NCBI GenBank assembly: GCA_030435675.1
Contig: CM059624.1
Span: 5,232,769-5,296,768 of the forward strand
DNA length: 64,000 bases
Direction of reading: 5' to 3'
Origin: Steinernema hermaphroditum
Taxonomy: Eukaryota; Nematoda; Chromadorea; Rhabditida; Steinernematidae
Notes under the pieces: generated by a model
What the model saw: only the letters and a program-made list of their open reading frames with translations
Told to the model about the DNA's origin: nothing
The model's database searches: none
Shown: one piece after another, positions 35,548-46,332 of the stretch
Position numbering within the stretch: the first letter of the stretch is position 1
Layout of the letters: each line of letters begins with the position of its first letter
Made by a program: the position numbers and the translations under genes

Positions 35548-35934
35548 TGCCTAATTGATGATTAGAATGATTAAAAGATGATTAGTGCCTAAATCGGTGT
35601 TAATGATTAGTTATCACTGCTTGCTATGTGCTCATATGTTGGCGTCTTTGTTCGGTATGGGTCTGTTCTTCGCCGTTCACTATGTAACGCGGCGTTCCAT
35701 GGTGGATCGCTCCTTCTGGATTCGAAAGCTCGTTCACACACCTCCTCGACTACGGCTTTCTTCGCTTGTTTCTTTCGTCTGTCACGTCTGTCTAACGGGC
35801 CCAACATCCAGTCTGACTGGGAGCTCCCATTTTCATCCAGGTAGCTTTTATCGAGCGGTTCGTCCTGCATTGCAGTCGACTTCACCAGTAAGTGACTCTC
35901 TCCGCCGTGAAGTTCTTCATCTTTTCCGTTTCAG
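35548..35934. other. Intergenic before the Ly6-like gene
   Basis: Starts with three ATGATTAG words (about 35541-35586). No supported gene. The TTCCGTTTCAG at 35925-35934 abuts the next ATG and looks like a trans-splice acceptor. Confidence 0.45.
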
Positions 35935-36427
35935 ATGCAAGTCGTGGTTCTGTTACTCCTCATCATCTGCCTCCCGTCCGCCCTCGGCGTGGAGTGCAAA
36001 ATTGGCGAAGACGGAATGTTCGTGAGTGTGACATGCCCAGGAGACTTCTGCGCAACGATCCAAGGTAAGTCTTTGATGGTTTGATATGGATTATGGTAAC
36101 TGCGTTACAGAAACGCAGAGAAAATGTGGCTGTATGGACGAGTCAGTGATCGAGCAGCTTGAAAAGCGTGGTCACCAGTCCAACGTCGACATTTCGATTT
36201 TTCGAGCACAGTGGGAACAGGTCGGATGGAGCAGAATCTGTATTTGTGACGTAAGCTAGCGATGAACGCAGCGTGTATCGTTGAATATCTGTTTACAGAA
36301 GGCCGGAAGACATCGGGTTGACAGGAAGATCATCGACTGCTGCGACTCCGACAATTGCAACTTCTCTATTTCGTCTTCAATTGGTGTGGTTGTTATGCTG
36401 GCGGTAGTTGCAGTTTCTCTTTTTTGA
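35935..36427 (+). CDS. Small GPI-anchored Ly6/uPAR (three-finger) surface protein
   Basis: Three exons (35935-36064, 36111-36250, 36299-36427), 132 residues, all with GTAAG donors and TTACAG acceptors in frame. The signal peptide is MQVVVLLLLIICLPSALG. The mature domain has ten Cys, beginning ECKIGEDGMFVSVTCPGDFC and continuing KCGCMDESVIEQL and ICICDKAG. It ends in the Ly6 hallmark DCCDSDNCNFS, followed by a hydrophobic tail (GVVVMLAVVAVSLF) that fits GPI attachment. Known relatives act as receptor modulators at the cell surface; the partner here is unknown. Confidence 0.8.
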
Positions 36428-38419
36428 TTGATAACTCCAAAATGTTTGATTAATTGCGCTTCATGTAAATTTTAAGCAGATATCTCCCCTCTTGACACGT
36501 TGCTGATCGACTGATGGTTTGCCATGTAGCTGTGCACAAACAACTGTGACAGCGATCACTGAGCAGAGTGCTTCTGCGGTTGATGGTACTCTTTATGGTA
36601 AAAAGCGTGACCGTGGGGTAATTACGTTGATCCTTGTGCGCGCCTCTACAAAATGATGTAATCACCATGTAGACTAAGGCTGACGCTGAGTGTTCGATTT
36701 CTAAACTTAAAAGTATAACTGACCTTAGCCTTTGAGCTCATCATAAAAAGCGAGTTTTCCATCTGCAGAGGTGTCTGTGTGACGAGGATACGGACAAACG
36801 CTTCCATTTTAGGGGGTGTTTGTCCTCGAAGCGTTCGAGGCTATTTTCGTCCCACACGCTAGCCTCTTTTTCCAGAAGCTTATTGACTTTTCTGCTTTTT
36901 ATGGATTGTGCACACATTCTCAGAATAGTCCACCAAAGCACATAGAAATCTGTTTTCTGCCTGAATTCCTTCGGGAAATACGCATTGTAAAAGTCACAGT
37001 CGATCTCGTCAAGAACGTGCCACCGGCGACCCACCTTCCAACGGGTTTTTCCAACTTCACTGTTTGATTTTTGGTAAACGGGAGATGTCCCACTTTGTTG
37101 ACCAGAAAGTCGACCGTTGCGATCAATCATTAGCCGCTCATTTGTGGCGGTGCAAAAACTCGTTTAGCGCAACAACGCGACAAATGTTTGCACTGACACT
37201 TGTAGAGGAAAGATCAGGAAATGGCGAAGATTTTCTGCACTCATAACACGCAAGACGTCATGCACAAATCATGCCCTTCTGTGAGAGATGTGCTGTCTGG
37301 ACTGGGTCCTGCCACGACTGTCTCCCATTACATCCTTTGTCCTTGTCTCTGTCTACTGTTTGTGATTGCTGTTGAGTGTTCACAGCGAGTCAACGTGTGT
37401 TCCGCATCTAACCGCATTCCCTTCGTCTGTCAACCCTGCAGGATGCAACAAAGCTGGTTGCCCTTCTGTGAGAGCTGGTTGAGGTGATTCCTTTTAATAA
37501 GCATTCATCCAAGGGTGCTTTGTTGTGGTTTGACCTGGTGGAACCCTTTCTGTCTAACCAAAAGAAGCCGAAATTCCCTGCACGCTGACCTTCTCGTGCC
37601 TCTTCGAAAGTGTTGATTGATGACTGTAAAAATCGTTTATCGAAAGCGTCGACATTGCAATGTCACGTTCCATTGCGGAAGACGACTTCTCCGAGTTCCG
37701 GTCCTCTGCGCACTTTAAACCTACAGATTCGAGCAATGTAACAGAACGCTCAACTGTGACGATGTGTAAATGTGACTTAGCACTGCGCCGAGTTGAAGGT
37801 TGCGTCATCTTGAGAGGAACAATGGTGTCCAGAAATAGATGACGTCCGTATTTTAAGAGTACGCGCAGTTGAGCACAGACGCACCCAAATCCATAAATCA
37901 TATTACGCTTTTTGATTTTTGGTAATTAGAAGTTGATTGTCGCCTGTGAGCGAAACGACGATTCGGTGCAATCGATCATCTCTACACAGGTCTCGAGGGG
38001 AGACTTATGCATGCACTTTGAAAGTTTTTTGTTCGAAAAATCAGAAACGGAACGTGAACAGGAGAGCATTATGGGCACAGTTTTTAGTGTAGATGATGTC
38101 ACACGTGATTTATCACGACTTGCAGTTGAAAGGTCACGTCCTACGTGACGAAGAATGTTCGGTGAACAGAGCCACGTGACTAATTGGAACCGTTGTTTTT
38201 TGGCTACGATAGACAAAACTGCACCAGATTGAAGAAGTGCATCAGAAGTGACATCTTCAGATATCCTATACCTGATACTTGGTCATATTCAGGTATAACT
38301 TTGTGTGAACCTCAAAGCGCAAGACCTTGGTCCGGCATTAGGGTGAATGAACAAAGGTCGTTAGGGAGCAGAGATGGGCAAATAGGACGTATTCAAGGAG
38401 AACAAAGAGATTTATCGAC
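36428..38419. other. 2-kb region with diverged repeats and possible gene relics on the minus strand
   Basis: No complete gene. A minus-strand frame 36741-37130 (GKTRWKVGRRWHVLDEIDCD, then FYNAYFPKEFRQKTDFYV) has coding-like composition. Around 37064-37126 and 37908-37980 two related stretches occur (GATTTTTGGTAA followed by TTG/GTGC-AATCGATCAT words; minus-strand readings both begin MID). This suggests an old tandem duplication of one exon, now decayed. A TACCTGA..TCAGGTA hairpin lies near 38262-38295. Confidence 0.35.
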
Positions 38420-39792
38420 TTAAGCACCACATGATTCAACACTTTTAATCAGCTGGATATACGCGTTCCACACGTTTTTGTCAAGAAGACAAACGGTTCC
38501 ACCGCCTCGGAAGAACTGCGACGTCTACAAAGATTTCTATCTTTCTAAAACAAAGACCGAGATATACCATTCTATTGATGTCGCCAACACAGGTATACGG
38601 TAGTCGCGTGGAATCGGAAACGGCCACTTTGGAGTGGTCCCTGGTGTACTTGAATTCTGACAGGTCTCCGACCTGAGTACGGTAAGCAGCTCAAATGAAC
38701 ACGTAGACGGTTACCTTCATTTCTAAGGCATCCGCCACTAGATACCGGGAGGAGCAATCTTTAGAAATCGGAGATCCTCGTCGCCACGTTTCTACGGTCA
38801 GGTTGGTCTTGAGGTTTGGAGCAATAAGATTACTGTATATGTCTGGAATTTTGCGGTCATTTTATGGTAAAGTGAACCGAGGCAACCGTCTCCGAATTCG
38901 CCGCTTTTGGCAAACGAGCGGAATGTTCTTCCTCCCTTCGATTGGAGGTCGATGACACTCGATGTTGGGGCGCCCTTCTTGTACTTTCCAACGATGATCT
39001 GAATGGAGACGTGTGATTAGGCTCAAGAATGTGGATACCTTTGCGAGATTAGGGTTATCCAACGCCATCGAAGGTGGCAACTGTGAGGAGTAGATAATGG
39101 GTCGATTGAAGAACAGCTGAGAGCCAACGTCCGCAAGTTGATCGTATTTTAGGGAAATACACAACATCGATTGACCGTAGAGTTTAGCAGAGTCCGGATA
39201 GTGGTAGCCACCAGGGGAGGGGAATCTGGGAACGCTGTGGATGTACCAAACGCCACTTCTGTTGTCGAAGAATGACACGCCTAAAATCTGTCAGTGAGGC
39301 CGTAAAGGTGGAATTACCCTTAGTGTGGCCATACTGGTTCACTCTACGCTCTTCTTCAGTGGAGTTCCTCAGAACATTGAGCTCGTCACGTTCATCTGGT
39401 GGATCGTCGTTGTACAAAACGTGGAAGACGGAAGGGTCTTCTTTGGAGTCATAAAACTGCTTGAGAGTGTAGCCGATAGCCTGGAATATTCTCTGATTTC
39501 TGCCATTTTTCAGCTATAGTATACCTGATCTTCTCCGGCCAGGTCAACCTGAGAAGGACTGAAGACAGGATTATTGGCGTCGAGATAGTAGAAGGCGACA
39601 CCTTCAGCGAGACCTTGAATCCCGTTCGACTTCTTCATCTTGGGCATTTTGTAGGCAAACCACCTGAACGTCGGAGGTAGATGAAGCTGTGGCTGGGACT
39701 AGATACCAGTCAACATCGTCGTTGTTTTGATCCTTGCAGCTGAATGCGGAGACCGTAGTCAGTCCGAACAAGAAGAGCAGTTGGAGGGACAT
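38420..39792 (-). CDS. Deoxyribonuclease II (secreted/lysosomal acid DNase), copy A
   Basis: Multi-exon. Start 39792 (MSLQLLFLFGLTTVSAFSC), chosen over an ATG 18 bp upstream because it begins a clean signal peptide; CKDQNNDDVDWY follows. DNase II blocks in order: the first HxK active-site motif as QYGHTKG, VWYIHSVPRFPSPGGYHYPD, SAKLYGQSMLCISLKYDQL, SSVIDLQSKGGRTFRSFAK and NLKTNLTVETWRRGSPI. The second HxK motif is in DHSKVAVS, followed by PYTCVGDINRM and RGGGTVCLLDKNVWNAY. TAA is at 38420-38422. Both catalytic His are present, so it should be an active acid endonuclease. Two donors (for example GGAGACG/GTTGCC at about 38890) are non-consensus but restore the frame that copy B uses. Paralogue of 42431-46148. 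Confidence 0.9.
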
Positions 39793-41930
39793 GTCGGGGG
39801 AGACTTCCACGGGGACTGCAAGCCGTGCTTAAGTTCAGAAGTTTTTGACCTCTCTTATCAGTGGGAAGTAATCCCGTTTGTTCGTCACTTGTCCTTTTAG
39901 ACTAAGGAGTGCAGTTGCGATGTCTGCTGATATCGGTGTTTGGTAAAAACCGTCTTTTTCTTCGTGTAGATAAGGTCTATAGCCGTTTTTCTTTGTTCTA
40001 TTCAGGACCATCTCCTTTGATATCAGAGACGGGAAAAGGACAAAATGATTAACCTTGTTTTTTATTAGTTTTTATAGTTCTTTATGGTGTTGCCAAAACT
40101 CCATTTCCCTTGATCTCTTGGACTCTTTTGATAACGTTGTCTGCCTAAAGGTGGTTTTTTTTGGATTAGGATACTATCTGTTGCCTTATACTGATCGTTG
40201 ACTATTCGAAACTATCATCAACGAGTTTCACGAGTTTATTTCTCGTATCAAAGGCTTACGCCTTGCGAGACGTCATATATATGCACAAGAAACACATTAT
40301 CACTCCGTAGTCGCCGGTCTTCTTCTGACTTCGGCACATCAGAGTAGAGCACGGCGATCCCATCGATTGACATCAACTATTGACATATCATCAACTGATC
40401 TCGTAAAGGAAAAGTGCAGGAGGATTACCACTCTGACATCATTTATGCATGACCTTTGGTAGAAATGTCAAGTGATATATGTAGACCATGCAGACGGAAA
40501 TTTCTATTTTCTCTTTCACAAAAGTGTGTAGCTCGGTATCGCTTAGTTCCGCCACCAATCAGTCGGGTCAAAGTGTTTCTCCTCACAGCTACACCAAAGG
40601 TCAACCACATGGATACTGGTGCTGGATCAGGCGGATTCGAACTCACTCCTCGTGCATGGGAAGTTCAGATGCTAACCGCTTGACCGTTGAACACTCCATG
40701 TGTTTGCTGTTCCGAATAGCATATGACATTGACGAATGACGTTGAACTCTTTTCCATAAAGAAAAATCTCGCCTTTTGAGGACTGTGAAGGCAAGAGTGA
40801 AAGATATGCATTATAGTGGACTCGAATTACCGTATGCTGTCATGACAAGGAGATCGTCACGAGCTCTCAGCGTCTGCTCTTTAACCTTGTAGAGTCTTTC
40901 CCGAAACAAAATTTACGTACTCCTGCCCATCTGCGTTGAAGGTATCAACGACTCGGGACTTTGGGTGATGCGGAGATTCAGCTGTGGAATGTCTATGGGT
41001 TTTAAGCACTGTAGTCTTGATAGCTTTCTTCATTTCAGAGCTCGGAGACTCCAAGGTACTATTGTTAAAATAACAAACATTTTGGAACCACATGGAATGC
41101 ATCTTTCCGCCTGATAGAAGCACTACAGTATCTGCTTCTAGCACATTGAATCCGTGGAGATGTAATCCACAGCATAGTTTACTGTAGTAACACCTGCGGA
41201 GAAGATCACGGGACGTCAACTAAAGACGATTCACGATAAGCTCAATTTTCTGCAACCTCCGACTCTGTGACCTACTATAAACCGTCTCGTCTTAACCATG
41301 GGAAGTACGTCCAAAAGGAATCCCTCATCGAAATGATGGACCTCTAAAGATCCTTGTATCGCCACTGTCATTTGTGACTCAGCACGAGTTGTTTGCTACA
41401 ATTTCTGTCGCCGACGCACTTTCTCACTCCAAAGTACATCCAAGTGCTTGGCGACCCCAACGGAATTCATCGAAAAATTGTTTACCCCGCCGTCCGAAGT
41501 TACGTTCTACGCGCAAAGCGAACGTGCTCCCCGTGGTCACCCGCTCCCCTAAATGTTTGATCTCGGACGACAGACTTCTGTCAACGAAAGAGATCGGAAA
41601 TTTCCCGCCCCGCTGACCAATTATGTTGTTTATGTGGATTTTCGGAAAAAAATCACCGATCACGAACTTGATTTCTTGTGAGTAGAACGTTCAAGTCAGG
41701 CTTCCAGGCGCTCTCCTACCTTTTAAAGGACCGACTTCGAGAGTCGCGAGAGTCGCGCGGCGGAACTGCCCAATGTTCGATCTCGCGGGGTTTGATCTTT
41801 GAAAGAGCCGTGACTGCAAACGTCCATCTCGGCGCCTCCCAAAACAGTTTACAGCGCCCGCATAGGAGTATTTCTGGACGCGCGACGTCTGCATCTGTCA
41901 TTCGCCGCCGCCGCGAACGTTCCAACCGTC
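39793..41930. other. Intergenic, 2.1 kb, with a tRNA-derived sequence
   Basis: Apart from the tRNA-like element at 40624-40695 I support no gene. A minus-strand frame at 40881-41219 (HGFNVLEADTVVLLSGGKMH) has some coding look. A GC-rich block 41420-41930 is probably the promoter and 5' UTR of the next gene. Confidence 0.35.
40624..40695 (-). repeat. tRNA pseudogene or SINE head (pol III A and B boxes)
   Basis: On the minus strand an A-box-like GGTCAAGCGG, followed by TTAGCA of a D-arm, is separated by 33 nt from a perfect B box GTTCGAATC. The T-stem and anticodon stem do not pair properly, so it is not an intact tRNA. tRNA-derived SINE or decayed tRNA gene. Confidence 0.5.
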
Positions 41931-42331
41931 ATGCTCTCCCGACGCTCCTCTCTTTGTGTTCTTCTCGCCGCCTTGCTGGTGCTCCACTCATGTAAGAGGC
42001 ATACGGTATCCTGCAAGAGTGCTAACTGTTCTTGTTTAGGCTCAGCAATGTCCATCAGACAACTTTATGACCGCGCAGTGGGCAGAGAACAGGCCGCCAC
42101 CGCAGACTCCGGCTTCGGCTTCCTCCAACATGTAAGATACAGTAATCCGGAGGCCTTAATAGTTGTTTTCTTCTACAGGATGACATTGGCGAAGCACGCC
42201 ACCGCGCCATCCAACAGCCCGAAGGCGACAACTCCGTCAGCGGTTCCTCCGGAGACATCCGACTTCCCTTCACCGGAGTGAGCCGCATGCTTCGAAGATT
42301 CGTCATGGACTACAGTACCGAACTGGAGTAG
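41931..42331 (+). CDS. Small secreted peptide/protein precursor
   Basis: Three exons joined by introns of about 45 bp (donors CAT/GTAAGA at about 41991 and 42131; acceptors TGTTTAG and TTCTACAG). The signal peptide is MLSRRSSLCVLLAALLVLHS, followed by CSAMSIRQLYDRAVGREQAA. The mature part is hydrophilic and almost Cys-free, with a C-terminal SRMLRRFVMDYSTELE. A dibasic RR occurs before the last residues, so a neuropeptide-like precursor is possible but no repeated or amidated motif is seen. TAG at 42329-42331; it is convergent with DNase II copy B, whose stop is 100 bp away. Confidence 0.65.
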
Positions 42332-42430
42332 ACTCTCCTCTGGAAAGCCCTTCCTGTACATAGCCACTAAGCACATCTGATCTCCGAATGTAATTATCGC
42401 AGTAGATACGACTAATAAAGTACTGGACAC

Positions 42431-45400
42431 TTAGCAAGAGTTGGTGGTTTCCACGAGGGGACTGTAGGCGTTCCAGACGTCGCCACTGAGGAGACAGACG
42501 GTACCACCGCCGCGTTTGAATTGAGAGTGCTAAAGAGGTTGTAGAAGTTGAGTTCGATGGGACGCCTACCATTCGGTTGATGTCGCCAACGCAGGTGTAG
42601 GGGACGTCTTGGGAGGCCGAAACGGCCATCTTGGAGTGGTCCTTGGTGTACTTGAATTCGGGAGTATCTCCGACCTGGAAGTGAATGGGAGTGAATGGAG
42701 TCTGTAGACATGTTTAGAATTGTGTTATTTCTGTCTTGTGCATGCAATTTACACTCCAGTCCTGCACGGCTGATGACTGTTATGTTTAGCTGATTTTACC
42801 ATGGATTTTACCTCTGTGCATGCGCAAATACAACGGCATCCAAAAGACTGAGACTGTTATGATAAAAAGCGGAACTTTCCATGCGGGATTGGTTTCGTTT
42901 TCATGAATATAAGCTTCGTCATTCTTGTTTGTGTTTTCGAAGTGACTGCTTGCATGATTGATCAGTTGAAGACGATCAAAGATCACATTGTCTTGTTTGC
43001 CGATAAGTCGGGCTTCTTGTTCACACCTCTATTCACGATGGCGAGATCGATTACGTTTTATGACGTGCAAAAAAAAAGAATTTAACAAACAGAAGGTTCT
43101 GTTTTCGAAAAAGAGGAAGTGACGAATCTTATTATTCGATTAGAAACGGATCGCCGTAGACATTTTCTGAGTGAGCTGCCCCAAAAAGGGCCCTTATACG
43201 GTAACGGTGTATAAGCCAAAAAAATTGAGATGGCCCAGTCGAAAGTATGGGGAATCGGCTTTTTTTGTGTCGACTCTTTCTTCACGGACAGTATCTGTCA
43301 GAAGTGCACTCACTGCACACAATTTGATGAGTTGTCTTCTCTGTTCATAACTCATACAAAGTTTTGATTAAGAAAAGATGAAGTTCCTCACCAAGGGAAG
43401 ATATCGTCCTGCTTTGTCTAAGTAATGTTCACTTAAATTCATTTCCCGGCCAACATTTCCTCATACCCCCTATACACGCTACCACCCTTAGAGTAGCGCC
43501 TATTTCCTAAATATTTCTCTGCTGCCCAAATTAAATGATATGATCGATTGCCCTGTTTTGCAATTTTGTTATGATGTGCGTTCTCGCCGGCTACCGTACC
43601 TTCATTTCCAGTGCATCGAGAACGACGTACTGCGCGGAGCAGTCCAAGTCGACGGGCGATCCTCGTCTCCACGTTTCGACCTTCAGCGAAGTCTTGAGGT
43701 TCGGGGCAACAAGGCCGTCATAGAGATCTAGAGAATTGTTTTGCTTTCGCGGAAACAACGAGAAAAACACCTTTTCCGTAGTCTCCAGTCTTGGCGAAGG
43801 ATCGGAATGTCGTTCCTCCCTTCGTCTGGAGATCGATGACACTCGTCGCCGGGACTCCGGTTTTGTGTTTTCCGCCGATTACCTAAAGATGTGTTATTGT
43901 TAGGGTGTGGAAATAATGAGAAATGAGAATAGAAAGAGAATAAAAATCGTTACGTGGATGGTCCGGGAATCAGCCCCTTTTATAAGCATATGCTAGAACG
44001 AGAAAATAACAGCGAACGTCTATAGATCCTAATTTTATGGTTACATGAACACTTAAGTGGCACCAGTAATTAGATCATCTAACAAATGCGGAAAATCGAA
44101 AATTTCTGCTCACTGAGATAGCCATACTTTTGTTATGAATTTGGCTTTTTTGTACTGAAAGCAATAAAATAGGACCAATCTTTGTAATAACCCTACAGTC
44201 ATGGAAACTTCATTTGTGTCCCCAGCGATTTGTGTCAGATCGTTCCTTCTGTCTCTCTGAGGTCCGCCGAATGAGTTGAGCTAGCGGTCATTGCTAGAGT
44301 AATGCCCCGGTTCCCACAAGGTTTGGGATACACGTGAGCCGTAGTTCCAAGGCTAAGAAGACCGCCCGACCCGAGCAGTCAAGGGTCAGGAATATAATGG
44401 TTTAAAAAATCAACTAGTATGGTAACTGGCAGCGAAATATGCACATTTCGTTACATGTGTAGGCATCGATAACCATGTAAACTTATATATTGGGTTGGTG
44501 CATTGAAAATGGGACACTTGATAAACATTCATTTTTCTCGTCACGTTTAGACTTGTGGTAAGGCTGATTGATGCATTATTGAGTACAGTGAACTCTCATA
44601 CCACACTATAATTGGTGACTTATACATTGCATTCCTCTTGATGTTAGATGTCTATTCATTTTTGATGGTCATTTTTCGGCACCTCGAGATGACAAAATGC
44701 GAAGTGATGCTTCGTATGGTATTAATTGCGTGATGAACGGTGCCCGCTTTTAACCACGTGCATCCTTGGATCTAACTTACCGAATGCACCTGTCTATGTG
44801 GTCGTCACGTATCACAGCATGAGCTGATCTCAAAAAGATCGTCTTTTCGGATCATCGAATTTGACCATTTTCTGTTAACGCCAACGTTTCCATGGTGAAT
44901 ACCTTGAAGTGAAATGGTTGAAAAAATGCAAATAAACAATCAGTGCAAAAGTGTCCCATTTTCACTGCTCCAACCCAATAGAACTTCACATTAAAGACTG
45001 TTGTGCAAGACGTAGGCCCTGAGAGCGTATTTTGCAAGAAGAAAAAGGTCATCCGAGTCGAAAAATAAAGAGCCGGTTCTTTCGATTTTGCAACGAATAC
45101 AATAAAGCCTATAGGACTACACTCCAAAACAGGTTAATGGAAATTTACGGTCCGTTGGCGATGTTGTCGTGACATCGTGTCTATTTATAAATTGCTCACG
45201 AGCACATCGATCAACTTGCGGCGCCACTTCCGACTCAGCGTTGGAAGTTCAACGACGAAAGTTCGGTCGAAAATGAATCCGAAGCGCTCACCTGGGCGAG
45301 ATCGGCGTTTTCCCTGGCCATGTCGGTGGGCAGCTGCGAGGAGTAGATGTCCGGGTGGTTGTAGAAGAGCTGAGTGCCGACGCTTTTCAGTTGGTCGTAG

Positions 45401-46148
45401 CTGAGGGACATGCACAGCATGGACTGACCGTACGTGCGGCCCGAGTCGGGGTAGCTGTAGCTCTCCGTGGAGGGGAACTTCGGGACGCTGTGGACGTACC
45501 ACACGCCGTCGGTTTTGTCAAAGAAAGCGACACCTAAGAGGCGCGTTTTTGGAGGAAGAGGAAGGAGTGCTTACCCTTGGTGTGGCCATATTCGGAGAAG
45601 AGTTCCTGGGGACCAGTGATGTTGGCGATCTTCTCGAAGATTCCGGTCTCCTCGACGGCTTCTTCGTCGTTGTAGAGGACGTGGAAGACGGACGGATCGT
45701 CCTTGGTGGCGTAGAATTGCGCGAGGGTGTAGGCGATGGCCTAGAAGGGGCGTATCTAGCATTCATTCGTTGAAATATTGCTTAAAATTAATCAGGAGGA
45801 AACAAAGCTTCTACTGGATATGGAGCTTCTTTTATTAAAGTTCTTCCTTCTTGATATATGACTCAAAATCATGCATCTACCGTACCTGATCTTGTGAACT
45901 CAGGTCGTTGGAGGAGGCTTTAAAAGACGGTTTGTTGGCATCCAGATAGTAGAAAGCGTGACCATCCATAATGCCGGTCATTCCATTGCTATCTCTGAGC
46001 CGAGGCATTTTATATGCAAACCACCTTAAATCCTATATTCCACGAGAAGAAACGTCTCATACCAGTCGACATCGTTGTTGTTTTGGTCCTTACAGCTGAT
46101 GGCGCTCGCCGCAGCCAGCCCGGCCAAGAACAAGACGAGCTGTTTCAT
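42431..46148 (-). CDS. Deoxyribonuclease II (secreted/lysosomal acid DNase), copy B
   Basis: Same exon text as copy A but spread over 3.7 kb by two long introns (about 45290-43880 and 43617-42683). The signal peptide MKQLVLFLAGLAAASAISC starts at 46148; then CKDQNNNDVDWY, WFAYKMPRLRDSNGMTGIMD and DDPSVFHVLYNDEEAVEETG. The first HxK motif is EYGHTKG, followed by VWYVHSVPKFPSTESYSYPD, TYGQSMLCMSLSYDQL, VIDLQTKGGTTFRSFAKTG and SLKVETWRRGSPVDLDC. The second HxK motif is KDHSKMAVS, then PYTCVGDINRM, RGGGTVCLLSGDVWNAY and TAA at 42431. All catalytic features are kept. Its start lies only 184 bp downstream of the stop of the PDZ-tailed small membrane protein on the same strand, compatible with operon co-transcription. 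Confidence 0.9.
44490..44978. mobile_element. Mariner-type MITE inside a DNase II intron
   Basis: 489 bp bounded by TA at 44488-44489 and 44979-44980. Terminal inverted repeats of about 30 bp (TTGGGTTGGTGCATTGAAAA with GGGACACTT following; the other end differs at two positions). The GGTTGG terminus is typical of mariner elements. No intact transposase; the minus-strand frame at 44852 is a terminal artefact. Confidence 0.85.
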
Positions 46149-46332
46149 AGCGAAACCGGAGGAATGTGCCTGGACCGAAGCCGTCAAATGGCCGAAGATT
46201 AGCGGAAGAAGGGCTTAAGAAGGCTATCGCCATCTTATCAGGAATGATACAATCGATCGCTCAGTTTATTCAGCACACGGAAAGTGAGAACATCTTATGG
46301 AAGTGCGTCATCAGCGGAAACGAAGACTGTGG

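Noticed and set aside
44262..44380. Possible tRNA (GGTTCCCAC-like B box)
   Set aside because: B box lacks the invariant TTCRA core and no cloverleaf can be drawn.
44852..45127. Possible mariner transposase fragment
   Set aside because: Translation lacks the transposase helix-turn-helix and catalytic D,D motifs; it runs out of the element through its terminal repeat.
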